Shown here one piece after another: positions 1-7,700 of a stretch of DNA of 13,132 nt. Origin of the DNA: CAYGKP01 sp964350605 (lineage in GTDB: Bacteria > Bacteroidota > Bacteroidia > Cytophagales > JAAEPT01). Position numbers and translations under genes: made by a program. Below the pieces are notes generated by a model that saw only the letters and a list, made by a program, of their open reading frames with translations, ran no database searches and was not told where the DNA came from. The stretch is taken from the NCBI GenBank assembly GCA_964350605.1, contig CAYGKP010000055.1, positions 1 to 13,132 on the forward strand. Direction: 5' to 3'. Position 1 is the first letter of the stretch; each line of letters begins with the position of its first letter.

Positions 1-238
1 CCATCTGGCCACCGGCCAGCAGGTGGAGGTGGTCCCACATTTTCTGCTCTTGTTCCTGACGGTCTTTGCCGGGCGTTGGGTGCAGTTGGCGCATCAAGGC
101 GACCAGGATGTGGGCCCAGCGTGTGCGGGTTTCTTTGTCGGCTTCCGACTGAAGGCGGTGGAGCAGGTCTTGGACCACGCGCCCATACTCGCGGAGCACG
201 ACCGGTTCGCGCTCGCTGTTATAAGGAACTGATTGCAT
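1..238 (-). CDS. DUF4290 domain-containing protein, N-terminal part (cut by window edge)
   Basis: Reading the minus strand from the ATG at 238 gives 79 open codons to the window edge. The N-terminus begins MQSVPYNSEREPVVLREYGR, which matches the conserved opening of DUF4290 proteins (a YNSxREPLxLPEYGR-like pattern at residues 6-20). Further on there is the family's WDHLHLL-type segment near residue 70. DUF4290 proteins are usually about 200 residues, so well over half of this one is missing. The function of the family is unknown. No signal peptide or membrane segment is visible in the part present, so it is probably cytoplasmic. There is no Shine-Dalgarno sequence before the start, which is common in Bacteroidota. 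It lies 88 bp downstream of the helicase gene on the same strand and probably has its own promoter at 283-290. Confidence 0.85.
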   Translation of the reverse strand, partial: MQSVPYNSEREPVVLREYGRVVQDLLHRLQSEADKETRTRWAHILVALMRQLHPTPGKDRQEQEQKMWDHLHLLAGGQM

Positions 239-260
239 AAAGAACTAAAGGAAAGCAGTT

Positions 261-275
261 CATCGCTGTGCGATG
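261..275 (-). other. Small hairpin at the 5' end of the DUF4290 leader
   Basis: CATCGC and GCGATG form a perfect 6-bp stem around a 3-nt loop. It begins 7 bp after the TAGTTTTG element on the minus strand, so it would sit at the very 5' end of the mRNA. It could protect the transcript end. It could also end transcription of the upstream helicase gene, but no T-run follows it. Confidence 0.4.
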
Positions 276-282
276 AGACAGT

Positions 283-290
283 CAAAACTA
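283..290 (-). promoter_or_regulatory. Bacteroidota-type -7 promoter element for the DUF4290 gene
   Basis: On the minus strand this reads TAGTTTTG, a full match to the Bacteroidota -7 consensus TAnnTTTG. It lies 44 bp before the DUF4290 ATG in the gap after the helicase gene. Transcription would start about 7 bp downstream, giving a leader of roughly 38 nt that opens with the hairpin at 261-275. I see no good -33 TTTG at the usual spacing, so this rests on the -7 box and its position. Confidence 0.5.
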
Positions 291-326
291 CGGCTTTTCT
301 GGGGGAAAGGCTCGGTTGGGAGGGGA

Positions 327-2597
327 TTATGATAGAATGCGCAGCTTCGCGAAGCTGAGCAGAAGGGTTTTCTCCCCTGCGCTGGGGAAGTTGACTTTGG
401 CTTGGCGGTCAGTCCCACGGGCTTCGACCAGGGTAACGGTGCCCATCCCAAACTTGGGGTGTTCGACTTTCATGCCTGCTTGCAGGTTGCTCGTATCGCT
501 GGCCACGAAATCCTTGGGCGGCGTGTAGGCTTTCACCGGCTCCATGGGCCGACGCTGGTTGCGAAAATTTTGAACAACGTTTCGGTAACTGGACGTGGTT
601 TGGGCTTCGCGTTCCTGCGTAGCGGTAGGGATGCGTGTGGCGGCCGAGCGTTTGGGTTGCTCGATGAACTTCGGGTCGATCTCGGTGAGGAAGCGGCTGG
701 GTTCGCAGGACTTGAGCACCCCGAAGCGATAGCGCGTGGTGGCGTAGGAGAGGGTCAGCTTCTTTTCCGCCCGGGTTAGGGCCACGTAGAACAAGCGGCG
801 TTCCTCTTCCAAATCGGCGCGCGAGTTGACCATCATCATCGAAGGGAACAGGTCCTCCTCCATGCCCGTGATGAACACAAAAGGAAACTCCAGGCCTTTG
901 GCCGCGTGGATGGTCATCAGCGAGACCACATCGTCGTCCGGGCTGGCATTGTCTTGGTCGGTCAACAGGGCGATGTCCTGAAGGAATCCCGAGAGGCTCT
1001 TGTCCTCCCGTGCGGGGTCGTCCACAAACTCCTTGATCCCGTTGAGCAACTCCTGCACGTTCTCGTACCGCGCCACACCTTCCGGCGTTTTGTCGTTGTG
1101 CAACTCACGAAGCAGGCCCGTCTGACTGGCCACTTGGCTGGCCAGTTGATGCGCATCCCAATCGCCCAGGTGCAGACGGTAGGACTCGATCAGTGCCCCG
1201 AAATCAGTCACCGCCCCCGAAATGCGAGGACTGAGAATGGTTGCTGCCGCCTTGATCGATTCGGACAGTGAGATGCCGTGATCGTTCGCAAAGATCAGCA
1301 GCTTGGCTACCGAGCCGTCGCCGATCCCCCGCTTGGGCAGGTTGATTACGCGCTTGAAGGCCTCTTCGTCATCGGCATTCGCGATCAGGCGCAGGTAAGC
1401 GATCACGTCCTTGATCTCCTTGCGCTGGTAGAAGGAAAGGCCCCCGTAGATGCGGTAGGGGATATTCGAGCGGCGCAGGGCTTCCTCCATCGCGCGGGAC
1501 TGAGCGTTGGTGCGATAGAGGATCGAGAAGCTCTTGTTTGGCAGGTTGAAATTGGTCTTCCGCTCGTAAATCGAGGCGGCGACCAGGCGGCCTTCCTCGT
1601 TGTCGCTTTGTGCTTGGAGCAGGGAGATGAGGCCCCCTTCGGGGTTTTGGGTCCAAACGTCTTTGGGTAGTTGGGCCTTGTTCTGGGCAATCACGCCGTT
1701 GGCGGCATTGACGATGACTTGGGTCGAGCGGTAGTTCTGCTCGAGCTTGAAGAGGCGCAGGTCGGGGTAGTCCTTTTCGTAATTCAGGATGTTCTGAATG
1801 TCCGCCCCGCGGAACGAGTAGATACTCTGCGCGTCGTCGCCCACCACAGTGATGTTCTGGTGGCGTGCCGAGAGCTTGCGCATCAGCAGGTACTGGCAGT
1901 GGTTCGTATCCTGAAACTCATCGACCAGGATGTACTTAAACTGCCCTTGGTACTTGTTGAGCACATCCAGGTGGTCGGAAAACAACTTGTGGGTCTGGAA
2001 CAACAAGTCGTCAAAATCCATCGCTCCAGACTTGAAGAGCCGCTGCTGGTAGCGCGCATAGACCTCGCCGAGTTGGGGGCGTTGGGCGGCTGCGTCATCG
2101 GCGATCATTTCGGGATGCGTTGCGTAGGCTTGCGGCCCAATCAGGGAGTTCTTCGCGGCGCTAATCCGATAAAGCACCTGCGCGGGCTTGTAGACCTTAT
2201 CGTCCAGGCCCATCTCCTTGAGAATGGTGCGCATCAGCGAGCGCGAGTCGTCCGTGTCGTAGATCGTGAAGTTGCTGGGGTAGCCGAGTCGATGCCCGTC
2301 TTCCCGCAAGATTTTGGCGAACTGGCTGTGAAAGGTGCCCATCCACAGGCTACGGGCTTGGGCTCCGACTTTCGATTCGATGCGCTCGCGCATCTCGCGG
2401 GCCGCCTTGTTGGTAAATGTCAGCGAGAGAATCGAGAAGGGGTCCACCCCCTGGGCTAACAGGTAGGCAATGCGGTAGGTTAGGACCCGCGTTTTGCCCG
2501 AACCCGCACCGGCAATGACCAAGCTGGGACCTTCACTGGCGACCACCGCAGCACGCTGTGGTTCGTTGAGTTCGGCCAGAAAATCAAGCTCCTCCAT
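327..2597 (-). CDS. pcrA: UvrD/PcrA-type ATP-dependent DNA helicase
   Basis: Superfamily 1A 3'-5' DNA helicase of 756 residues, the usual PcrA/UvrD length. The helicase motifs appear in order: Q-motif (LNEPQRAAV) near residue 10, Walker A (AGAGSGKT) near 29-36, motif Ia (TFTNKAA) near 60, motif II (VDEFQDTN) near 225-232, motif III (VGDDAQSIYSFRGAD) near 252-266, motif IV (LEQNYRST), motif V (MTIHAAKGLEF) and motif VI (RRLFYVALTRA). The C-terminus carries a Tudor-like domain (KVEHPKFGMGTV) typical of PcrA/UvrD, which links the family to RNA polymerase. Such enzymes unwind DNA in nucleotide excision and mismatch repair and clear replication-transcription conflicts. An in-frame TTG lies one codon upstream at 2600, but the ATG at 2597 is the better start. 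It is 63 bp downstream of the glycosyltransferase gene and may be read through from it. All motifs are intact. Confidence 0.96.
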   Translation of the reverse strand: MEELDFLAELNEPQRAAVVASEGPSLVIAGAGSGKTRVLTYRIAYLLAQGVDPFSILSLTFTNKAAREMRERIESKVGAQARSLWMGTFHSQFAKILREDGHRLGYPSNFTIYDTDDSRSLMRTILKEMGLDDKVYKPAQVLYRISAAKNSLIGPQAYATHPEMIADDAAAQRPQLGEVYARYQQRLFKSGAMDFDDLLFQTHKLFSDHLDVLNKYQGQFKYILVDEFQDTNHCQYLLMRKLSARHQNITVVGDDAQSIYSFRGADIQNILNYEKDYPDLRLFKLEQNYRSTQVIVNAANGVIAQNKAQLPKDVWTQNPEGGLISLLQAQSDNEEGRLVAASIYERKTNFNLPNKSFSILYRTNAQSRAMEEALRRSNIPYRIYGGLSFYQRKEIKDVIAYLRLIANADDEEAFKRVINLPKRGIGDGSVAKLLIFANDHGISLSESIKAAATILSPRISGAVTDFGALIESYRLHLGDWDAHQLASQVASQTGLLRELHNDKTPEGVARYENVQELLNGIKEFVDDPAREDKSLSGFLQDIALLTDQDNASPDDDVVSLMTIHAAKGLEFPFVFITGMEEDLFPSMMMVNSRADLEEERRLFYVALTRAEKKLTLSYATTRYRFGVLKSCEPSRFLTEIDPKFIEQPKRSAATRIPTATQEREAQTTSSYRNVVQNFRNQRRPMEPVKAYTPPKDFVASDTSNLQAGMKVEHPKFGMGTVTLVEARGTDRQAKVNFPSAGEKTLLLSFAKLRILS

Positions 2598-2660
2598 CAA
2601 CTACGAAACTACAAAGCAGGGCCTCCGGGTGCCCGAAGAGTTATGCACAGCAATCCCTTG

Positions 2661-3335
2661 CTACTTGAAAGTGGTCTTTCCGCCCCCCATGTCATAGCAG
2701 GATGCCAGTTTTAGATTGCCAACGCGAAGCCCTAAATCCAGTGCGGCCACTGAGATTTCAGCTTCCTTGTCGTATTGTCCAAACGGCCTAAATGGTTCGA
2801 GCCGATCAAGCAACCGCATGCCAGATATCCAGGAATAGCCGCCCCAAGCCTCCTTCCAGCGATAGTATTTTAAATAGTATTCTGTGCCTTTGGGTGTTCG
2901 AACTTCATCGCCCGAGAAAGGGAAGCCTTCCTGCTTGGGGTGGCTGTGAACCACGGAGAGAATTGGGTCTGCATGAATCACATCCCACATTTGATTGATC
3001 GCCCTGATGACTTTCGAGCGATACCAAGTGCGGTCGTCTTCCACATGGAAAACACAATTGTTGGCTGCATTGGTATAAAGCCAATCCACGTTTCGGTGTT
3101 GGGCGTTATGGGAAGGCGGGTGCTCGTCCAGCATCGCTTTCGAGAACAGGCCCTTGTATTTTCCTTCCACTAACTGGCGAATGCGCGGATCCCCCGAATT
3201 GTCAGCGATCAGCCAGTCCCTGACTTTCAGGCGCGCACCCCCTTGTATCAAGGAGTCGAGGGTTTTTTCGAGTAGTTCTGGCCTTGCGTAACTAGTGACA
3301 CAAACGGAAATGGGGAGTCGTTTTAGGAACATCAT
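2661..3335 (-). CDS. Family 2-like glycosyltransferase (GT-A fold)
   Basis: A 224-residue protein resembling small GT2-like glycosyltransferases. The N-terminal beta strand and helix (ISVCVTSYARPELLEKTLDSL, residues 9-29) are typical of the nucleotide-sugar binding fold. ADNSGDP follows near 44-50, and VFHVEDDRTW near 95-104 supplies the acidic metal-binding motif in the DxD position (EDD, 99-101). No membrane segment is visible, so it is probably cytoplasmic or peripheral. Donor and acceptor cannot be read from the sequence. Its start overlaps the stop of the Smr gene by one base (TAATG on the minus strand), which suggests translational coupling. A second ATG follows directly, so the protein may begin one residue later. 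GC over most of the gene is about 50 %, against about 60 % in sampled parts of the helicase and tsaD. No other polysaccharide gene is nearby. Confidence 0.8.
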   Translation of the reverse strand: MMFLKRLPISVCVTSYARPELLEKTLDSLIQGGARLKVRDWLIADNSGDPRIRQLVEGKYKGLFSKAMLDEHPPSHNAQHRNVDWLYTNAANNCVFHVEDDRTWYRSKVIRAINQMWDVIHADPILSVVHSHPKQEGFPFSGDEVRTPKGTEYYLKYYRWKEAWGGYSWISGMRLLDRLEPFRPFGQYDKEAEISVAALDLGLRVGNLKLASCYDMGGGKTTFK

Positions 3336-3847
3336 TACATCAACCGCCCGAAGCGGATCAGGGTACCTCCACCTTTGTGTGGCCCTTGGAGGATTTCACC
3401 GAAGTAGCTAATCTCCTCCACCTTGTGCAACCTGTTGTGTACTGCTCGACGAAGAGTGCCATCTCCTTTTCCGTGGATGACAATCAACTCGTGAATGCGG
3501 TCTTCAATGGCTGACTCCAAGGCGTGTTCAAGTGCCCGAAGCTGCATGGAAAGTGCCAGCCTGGTGTCGACCTGGTGTTGGGTGATTGCCTCGGCATGCA
3601 GGTCTACCATGCGCTCCTTGCCAAGGCGAACGGGGGCGACCTTCGGTTTGTCGGGCATGCCCATTCGATGTTGGACAGGGGCACTGCTGGTAGTTTGAGT
3701 TCCTCCCAAGGGGATCAAATCGCGGCGCAGCACCTCCATTGGTAGCCCGTCCTCGGTTTCAATCCGAACGCGGTCCTTCCCAACCAGCGAGAGGACTACG
3801 CCTTTCTCGGTGCCCCGAAGCATCTGTACCCGATCGCCGACTTCCAT
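3335..3847 (-). CDS. Short Smr-domain protein with DUF2027-like N-terminus
   Basis: A 170-residue protein. Residues 1-48 (MEVGDRVQMLRGTEKGVV... and VLRRDLIPL) look like the small beta-barrel that opens Bacteroidota DUF2027/Smr proteins and resembles part of MutS2. A linker of about 30 residues follows. Residues 80-170 are a Smr domain with its two signature motifs, VDLHAEAI (81-88) and HGKGDGTLRRAV (125-136). Smr domains are nucleases or nucleic-acid binders, acting for example on branched DNA in MutS2 or on stalled-ribosome mRNA in SmrB. Which applies here cannot be told. The usual DUF2027 proteins are, from memory, about twice as long, with a central domain that is absent here. The gene starts 23 bp after the DUF2279 stop and overlaps the glycosyltransferase start. 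There is no Shine-Dalgarno sequence. Confidence 0.85.
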   Translation of the reverse strand: MEVGDRVQMLRGTEKGVVLSLVGKDRVRIETEDGLPMEVLRRDLIPLGGTQTTSSAPVQHRMGMPDKPKVAPVRLGKERMVDLHAEAITQHQVDTRLALSMQLRALEHALESAIEDRIHELIVIHGKGDGTLRRAVHNRLHKVEEISYFGEILQGPHKGGGTLIRFGRLM

Positions 3848-3870
3848 TTGAGAAAGATACAGATCGTAGT

Positions 3871-4788
3871 CTAAAAGTAGAGTGCATGCCCTCGCCAGCC
3901 CTTGCGGGAATATTCCAATGCAGGCAGGGGCAGGTGGATGACGTTCAAGGCATCAAGTAGTAGATTCCAACCTCGCTTCTCGCCCTTGAAGGCCGCCAGG
4001 TTGATGTCCGGCGCGAGATACCACTGGCGGTAAGGGCTCAGCCCCGCCGCGCGGTTTTCGCCGTCGCGCCCAAAGATCATGTCCTCGGCACCGTACCCAA
4101 CTGCAACATTCAACCATTTTGGCCATTTGCTGTCCTCGGGCAGGAACTTGGCCACATCGAACGCCAACCAATGAGTTTGGCCGTTGTAATCCTTGAGCCA
4201 CTCTTCGTGAAGGCCATCGCCGAGCAGGTTGGGTCGCTGTGGCGCATACTGCGTTTGGTGGAACGAGAACTTTGGCTGGAGGCGCAGTTCGTCCCAGGCC
4301 AAATATTGCCCGAGCACGAGGCCGGAACCCGCCGTATTTGCTACTAGATCACCCCAGGAAGCCCCGTATTGAGGGGAGAAACCGTCGAAAACCTCAATGG
4401 GTGTTTGGAACAGGATGCCAGCCGCGCTGCCCCACCAGATGGATTTCTTGCGTGACACACCTGCCCATTGCAAGGCCTCGACCCCCAGATAGCTCCAATA
4501 GAACGCCGAGGAGAAGTGGCCCACTTTGTCCACTTGCTTCCATTCGGGGTTGTCATTGAAAAACCGAAAGGGTTGGGGTTCATCACCCGCGTACCAAAGG
4601 AAGTAGAGTCCCGTGTAGCCGACCACGTACCCGGCTCCGCCGATGGCGAGCACGGTGCGGGTGCGCCGTTTCTGAAGTTCGGGATCAGGCTGATGGCCTT
4701 CGCTGAGCGTGTCTGACTGGGCCTGTAAACTGCCTGCGACACCAGTCAACAAAAAGGCGAGGACCAGTACCCAGCTGTTACTTTTCAT
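3871..4788 (-). CDS. DUF2279 family exported/envelope protein
   Basis: A 305-residue protein. The start at 4788 is chosen because it gives a clear signal peptide: MKSN, a hydrophobic stretch (VLVLAFLLTGVAG) and a likely signal peptidase I site after LQA near residue 23. A longer frame runs 50 codons upstream, but those residues are an arginine-rich shadow of the tamB tail. A hydrophobic segment lies near residues 46-65. The DUF2279 hallmarks follow: DKVGHFSSAFYWSY (87-100), then EVFDGFSPQYGASWGDLVAN (132-151), rich in Asp and Gly and reminiscent of VanZ-like membrane proteins. The function of the family is unknown. The ORF overlaps the tamB end by 11 bp, so it is probably translated from the same mRNA. 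Oddly, GGAGG directly touches the ATG (4789-4793), closer than a working Shine-Dalgarno sequence should be. Confidence 0.85.
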   Translation of the reverse strand: MKSNSWVLVLAFLLTGVAGSLQAQSDTLSEGHQPDPELQKRRTRTVLAIGGAGYVVGYTGLYFLWYAGDEPQPFRFFNDNPEWKQVDKVGHFSSAFYWSYLGVEALQWAGVSRKKSIWWGSAAGILFQTPIEVFDGFSPQYGASWGDLVANTAGSGLVLGQYLAWDELRLQPKFSFHQTQYAPQRPNLLGDGLHEEWLKDYNGQTHWLAFDVAKFLPEDSKWPKWLNVAVGYGAEDMIFGRDGENRAAGLSPYRQWYLAPDINLAAFKGEKRGWNLLLDALNVIHLPLPALEYSRKGWRGHALYF

Positions 4789-7700
4789 CCTCCAATTCCA
4801 GTTCCTTGGGCGGCTCAGCCGCTTTGGGTTCTTCCTTCGGCTTAGACTTCTTCTTGGGCGTTTTGTCTTCCTTCTTTTTGAGACCAAGCAGCTCGCGCAG
4901 GTTGTTGAAGCCCGTCGAGTATTGAAGCCCTGCGCCATAGGTCTGGCCCAGTCCGTTGTCGATGTTGGTGGCGGTCAAGCTCTGGTTACTCCGGTTGAAG
5001 GCCCTCGCACGTAGGCGCCCATCAAGGAGTTTGTATTCGATGGTCCATTCACCTACCGTGTTGCTGCCTGTGTTGTTGTTTTGTCCGCCTAGGCTTCGCG
5101 TGTTACTGACCACCAAACGACCTTCGGCAAACTGCCGAGAGACCTGGAGTTGGCCTGATTCCAGGTCAACGTTGACCGTCAAGTCCTCGTCCAGTTCGCT
5201 GACCCAACTGGACAACTGATTGGAAAACAATTCAGACAAACTGCCGCCCACCCCGCTGCCAACGCCTTGAAACTCACCCGGTGGGCTTAGCTTCTTGAGA
5301 AGAAGTAGGCTAAAGACCTGTCGGTTCATTTCCGCCTCGTTCGAACGCACTTGGTTGATGAAAGCCGATACCAAGGTCTGGGTGCTGACCACGGCACTTC
5401 CCTTGCCTGGCAGCGTGGCTGGGTAGTCCTTGATGACCAAGTCAAACTTGATTTCGGGGGCTAATAATTCACCCTTCATATCCATAATGACTTGCACTGG
5501 AACGGGTGTGCGCGCTTCGGGCGAGCTGGTATTGACCACCGAGGTATCAAGAATGGGGTTCAGTGAGGTGCGCTGTTCATACACCGCGGAGACCTCCATG
5601 TAACCCGAATACGGATCGCCGTTCCAAACAATGTGGCTGCCCGACTGAATGTCGAAGCGTTTGTTCACGATGTTCATCATCGTGAAGTTGTAGGAGCCTT
5701 TGTGGATGTTGAAGTCGCCCAGAAGCGAAAAGTCGCCCCTCGTATCGATCTTCATTTCCATGATTCCATCTCCTTGAGCACGAATGATGTCCCCAGCTTT
5801 CGAATCAAAAATAATCTCGAAGTATGCCTCGGGCTGAACATCCAGGTTCAGGTTCATGAGCAAGCCCGAGATGTCTGCCTTCCGTTTGTTGATCTCGGTC
5901 CGTTTCGCTGCGATGCGCTCTTGTCGTTCACGCTCCACTTGCTCGGCCTCCTTCTCTTCTCGGGAAACGTAGGTGATGTACTCCCGATTGCTGACGGTGG
6001 AATAGCCCTCCAACGGAATGTGGAAGCGGGTTCCGTCCATTACTTTGACTTGCTTGCCGTTGACTACCAAATTATCGAAGGGCCCCAAGGCTTCGACCAT
6101 TCCACTGCATCGCACGGGACCAAAGAAGAGCGACTCCTTCTTTTGCTTCTGGTTCATGACCAAGAAGTTGCTCAGGTTCACTTTGAGGCGTGAGGTCAAG
6201 CCGTTGGCCCCTAGTAGCAAGTAGCCATACACGTGGGCCGCCCCGTAGTCGTCGCGCAACTTGAACTTGTCGTTTTCCCGATAGGTGCTGTCGCGCAGGA
6301 TCAAACAGTTAAACTGTTCGGTGCCTGGTTGGGTGAGGTTGAGCATCTGGATGGTGTCACCGTAGAGTAGGATGTGTGGTACATAGGGTTGGCGGGGGTC
6401 TTCGGCATCGGGGCGAAGCTTGGTGAATATACTGTAGGTCGTGTTTAGGTAGTCGACATGAAACTTGGCATTGGCTAGTGCTAAGTTTCCCCGCATTTTG
6501 GGTTTATCGAGTCGCCCGCCCACGTGAATCAGCGAGTGAAACTGGCCCTCGACCCGGGACAGGTTTCCGACCGTAAAAGGCTCGATGATGCTCATGGGCA
6601 GCGAGTCGAGCACGATATCCAGGTCAAGTTGTTCGGTCTTGTTGCTGTCGAGCGAGATGGTGCCACTGATGTCCAGCGGTGGGCGTTGCCCGCGTTTTCC
6701 CATCAAGCGAGACTGGGTGGTGATGAGCTGTTTTTTATGCTCGTAATCCAGTTTCCCGTTCAGCGAACCGACCTCGGTGGTTTGGCCAGTGAGCGGACGA
6801 AGAATCCAGATCCGGTTGGTGTAGTAACTCGCGTTGATTTGGGGGGAGTTGTACAGGTCCTGCGCATTGACTTGAAGGCTCATGATTCCCTTGAATCCGA
6901 CATCTTCGTTCGATAAGAGCTCGCCCAAGTCGATGTTTCGAACCTGCAGATGGGCTTGTTTCTCGGGGTCTTCTGAGATGTCACCATCGATTTGTAGACT
7001 TTGTCGCCCATTGGTCAGGCGCAGGTTATCGAAGTGGACTTCCTTGCCGGCGATTCGCACCAAGTTGTCCCCCTGGATTCGCCAGAGTTGGTCGACGATG
7101 CGCACGTCAAATTGGTCGAAGTGAATGCGGGTGGTGTCGCGTTTGAAATCCACATCGCCCGCCATTTCGACACCATTGTACGCCTCAGCATCTTTCAGAC
7201 CCGTGCTGAACTTTACGTGGTCGCGGTCCCAAATGAACTCGATAAACCCATCGCGGATCATGGCCTCCTCGTTCCTAGTTACGGCGGTTGCCTCGGTGTA
7301 GAGGTAGACCAATGCAACCGAACTGTCGCGCAGTTTGGAAGAGGAGAACTCCAGGTAGTTTCCGTAGACACCCAGGCTGTCGTACTTCAAGCTGTCGACC
7401 TTGAAGGCGATGTTTGCCTCAAAGGCTTGGCCGCTTTTGACGCGCCCTGAAAAGATCGATTTGGGCGACAGGTACAACTGAGGTAAAAAGACCGCCAGCA
7501 ATGGGTCAATCTCAAGCAACTTGCCGTTAAAATTCAGTTGCTCGAGGGGAAATTGTTGGCCGCGCTGCAGGCGTTTCTTCTCCTCGTAGTAAGCTCGGGT
7601 TTTTTGGGTGTTGTTGCGCACCATGAGTCCATACTCCTCAATGACATCGGCAAACTCAGCCCCTAGGCGATCAAAACTGAAGCCACCATACACGTTGGTC

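Noticed and set aside
1671..2459. Long open frame of 262 codons on the plus strand inside the helicase gene
   Set aside because: It is antisense to the conserved helicase motifs, has no recognisable domain, and long antisense frames are common in GC-rich genes.
2598..2611. TAGTTTCG upstream of pcrA on the minus strand as a promoter
   Set aside because: One mismatch to the -7 consensus, no -33 element, and only 6 bp before the start codon, too close for a normal leader.
2619..2636. GGGC / GCCC inverted repeat between the glycosyltransferase and helicase genes as a terminator
   Set aside because: The stem has only four base pairs and no T-run follows directly, so it is not distinguishable from chance.
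5633..6193. Plus-strand open frame of 186 codons opposite the TamB C-terminal domain
   Set aside because: It mirrors the conserved TamB domain and has no family resemblance of its own.
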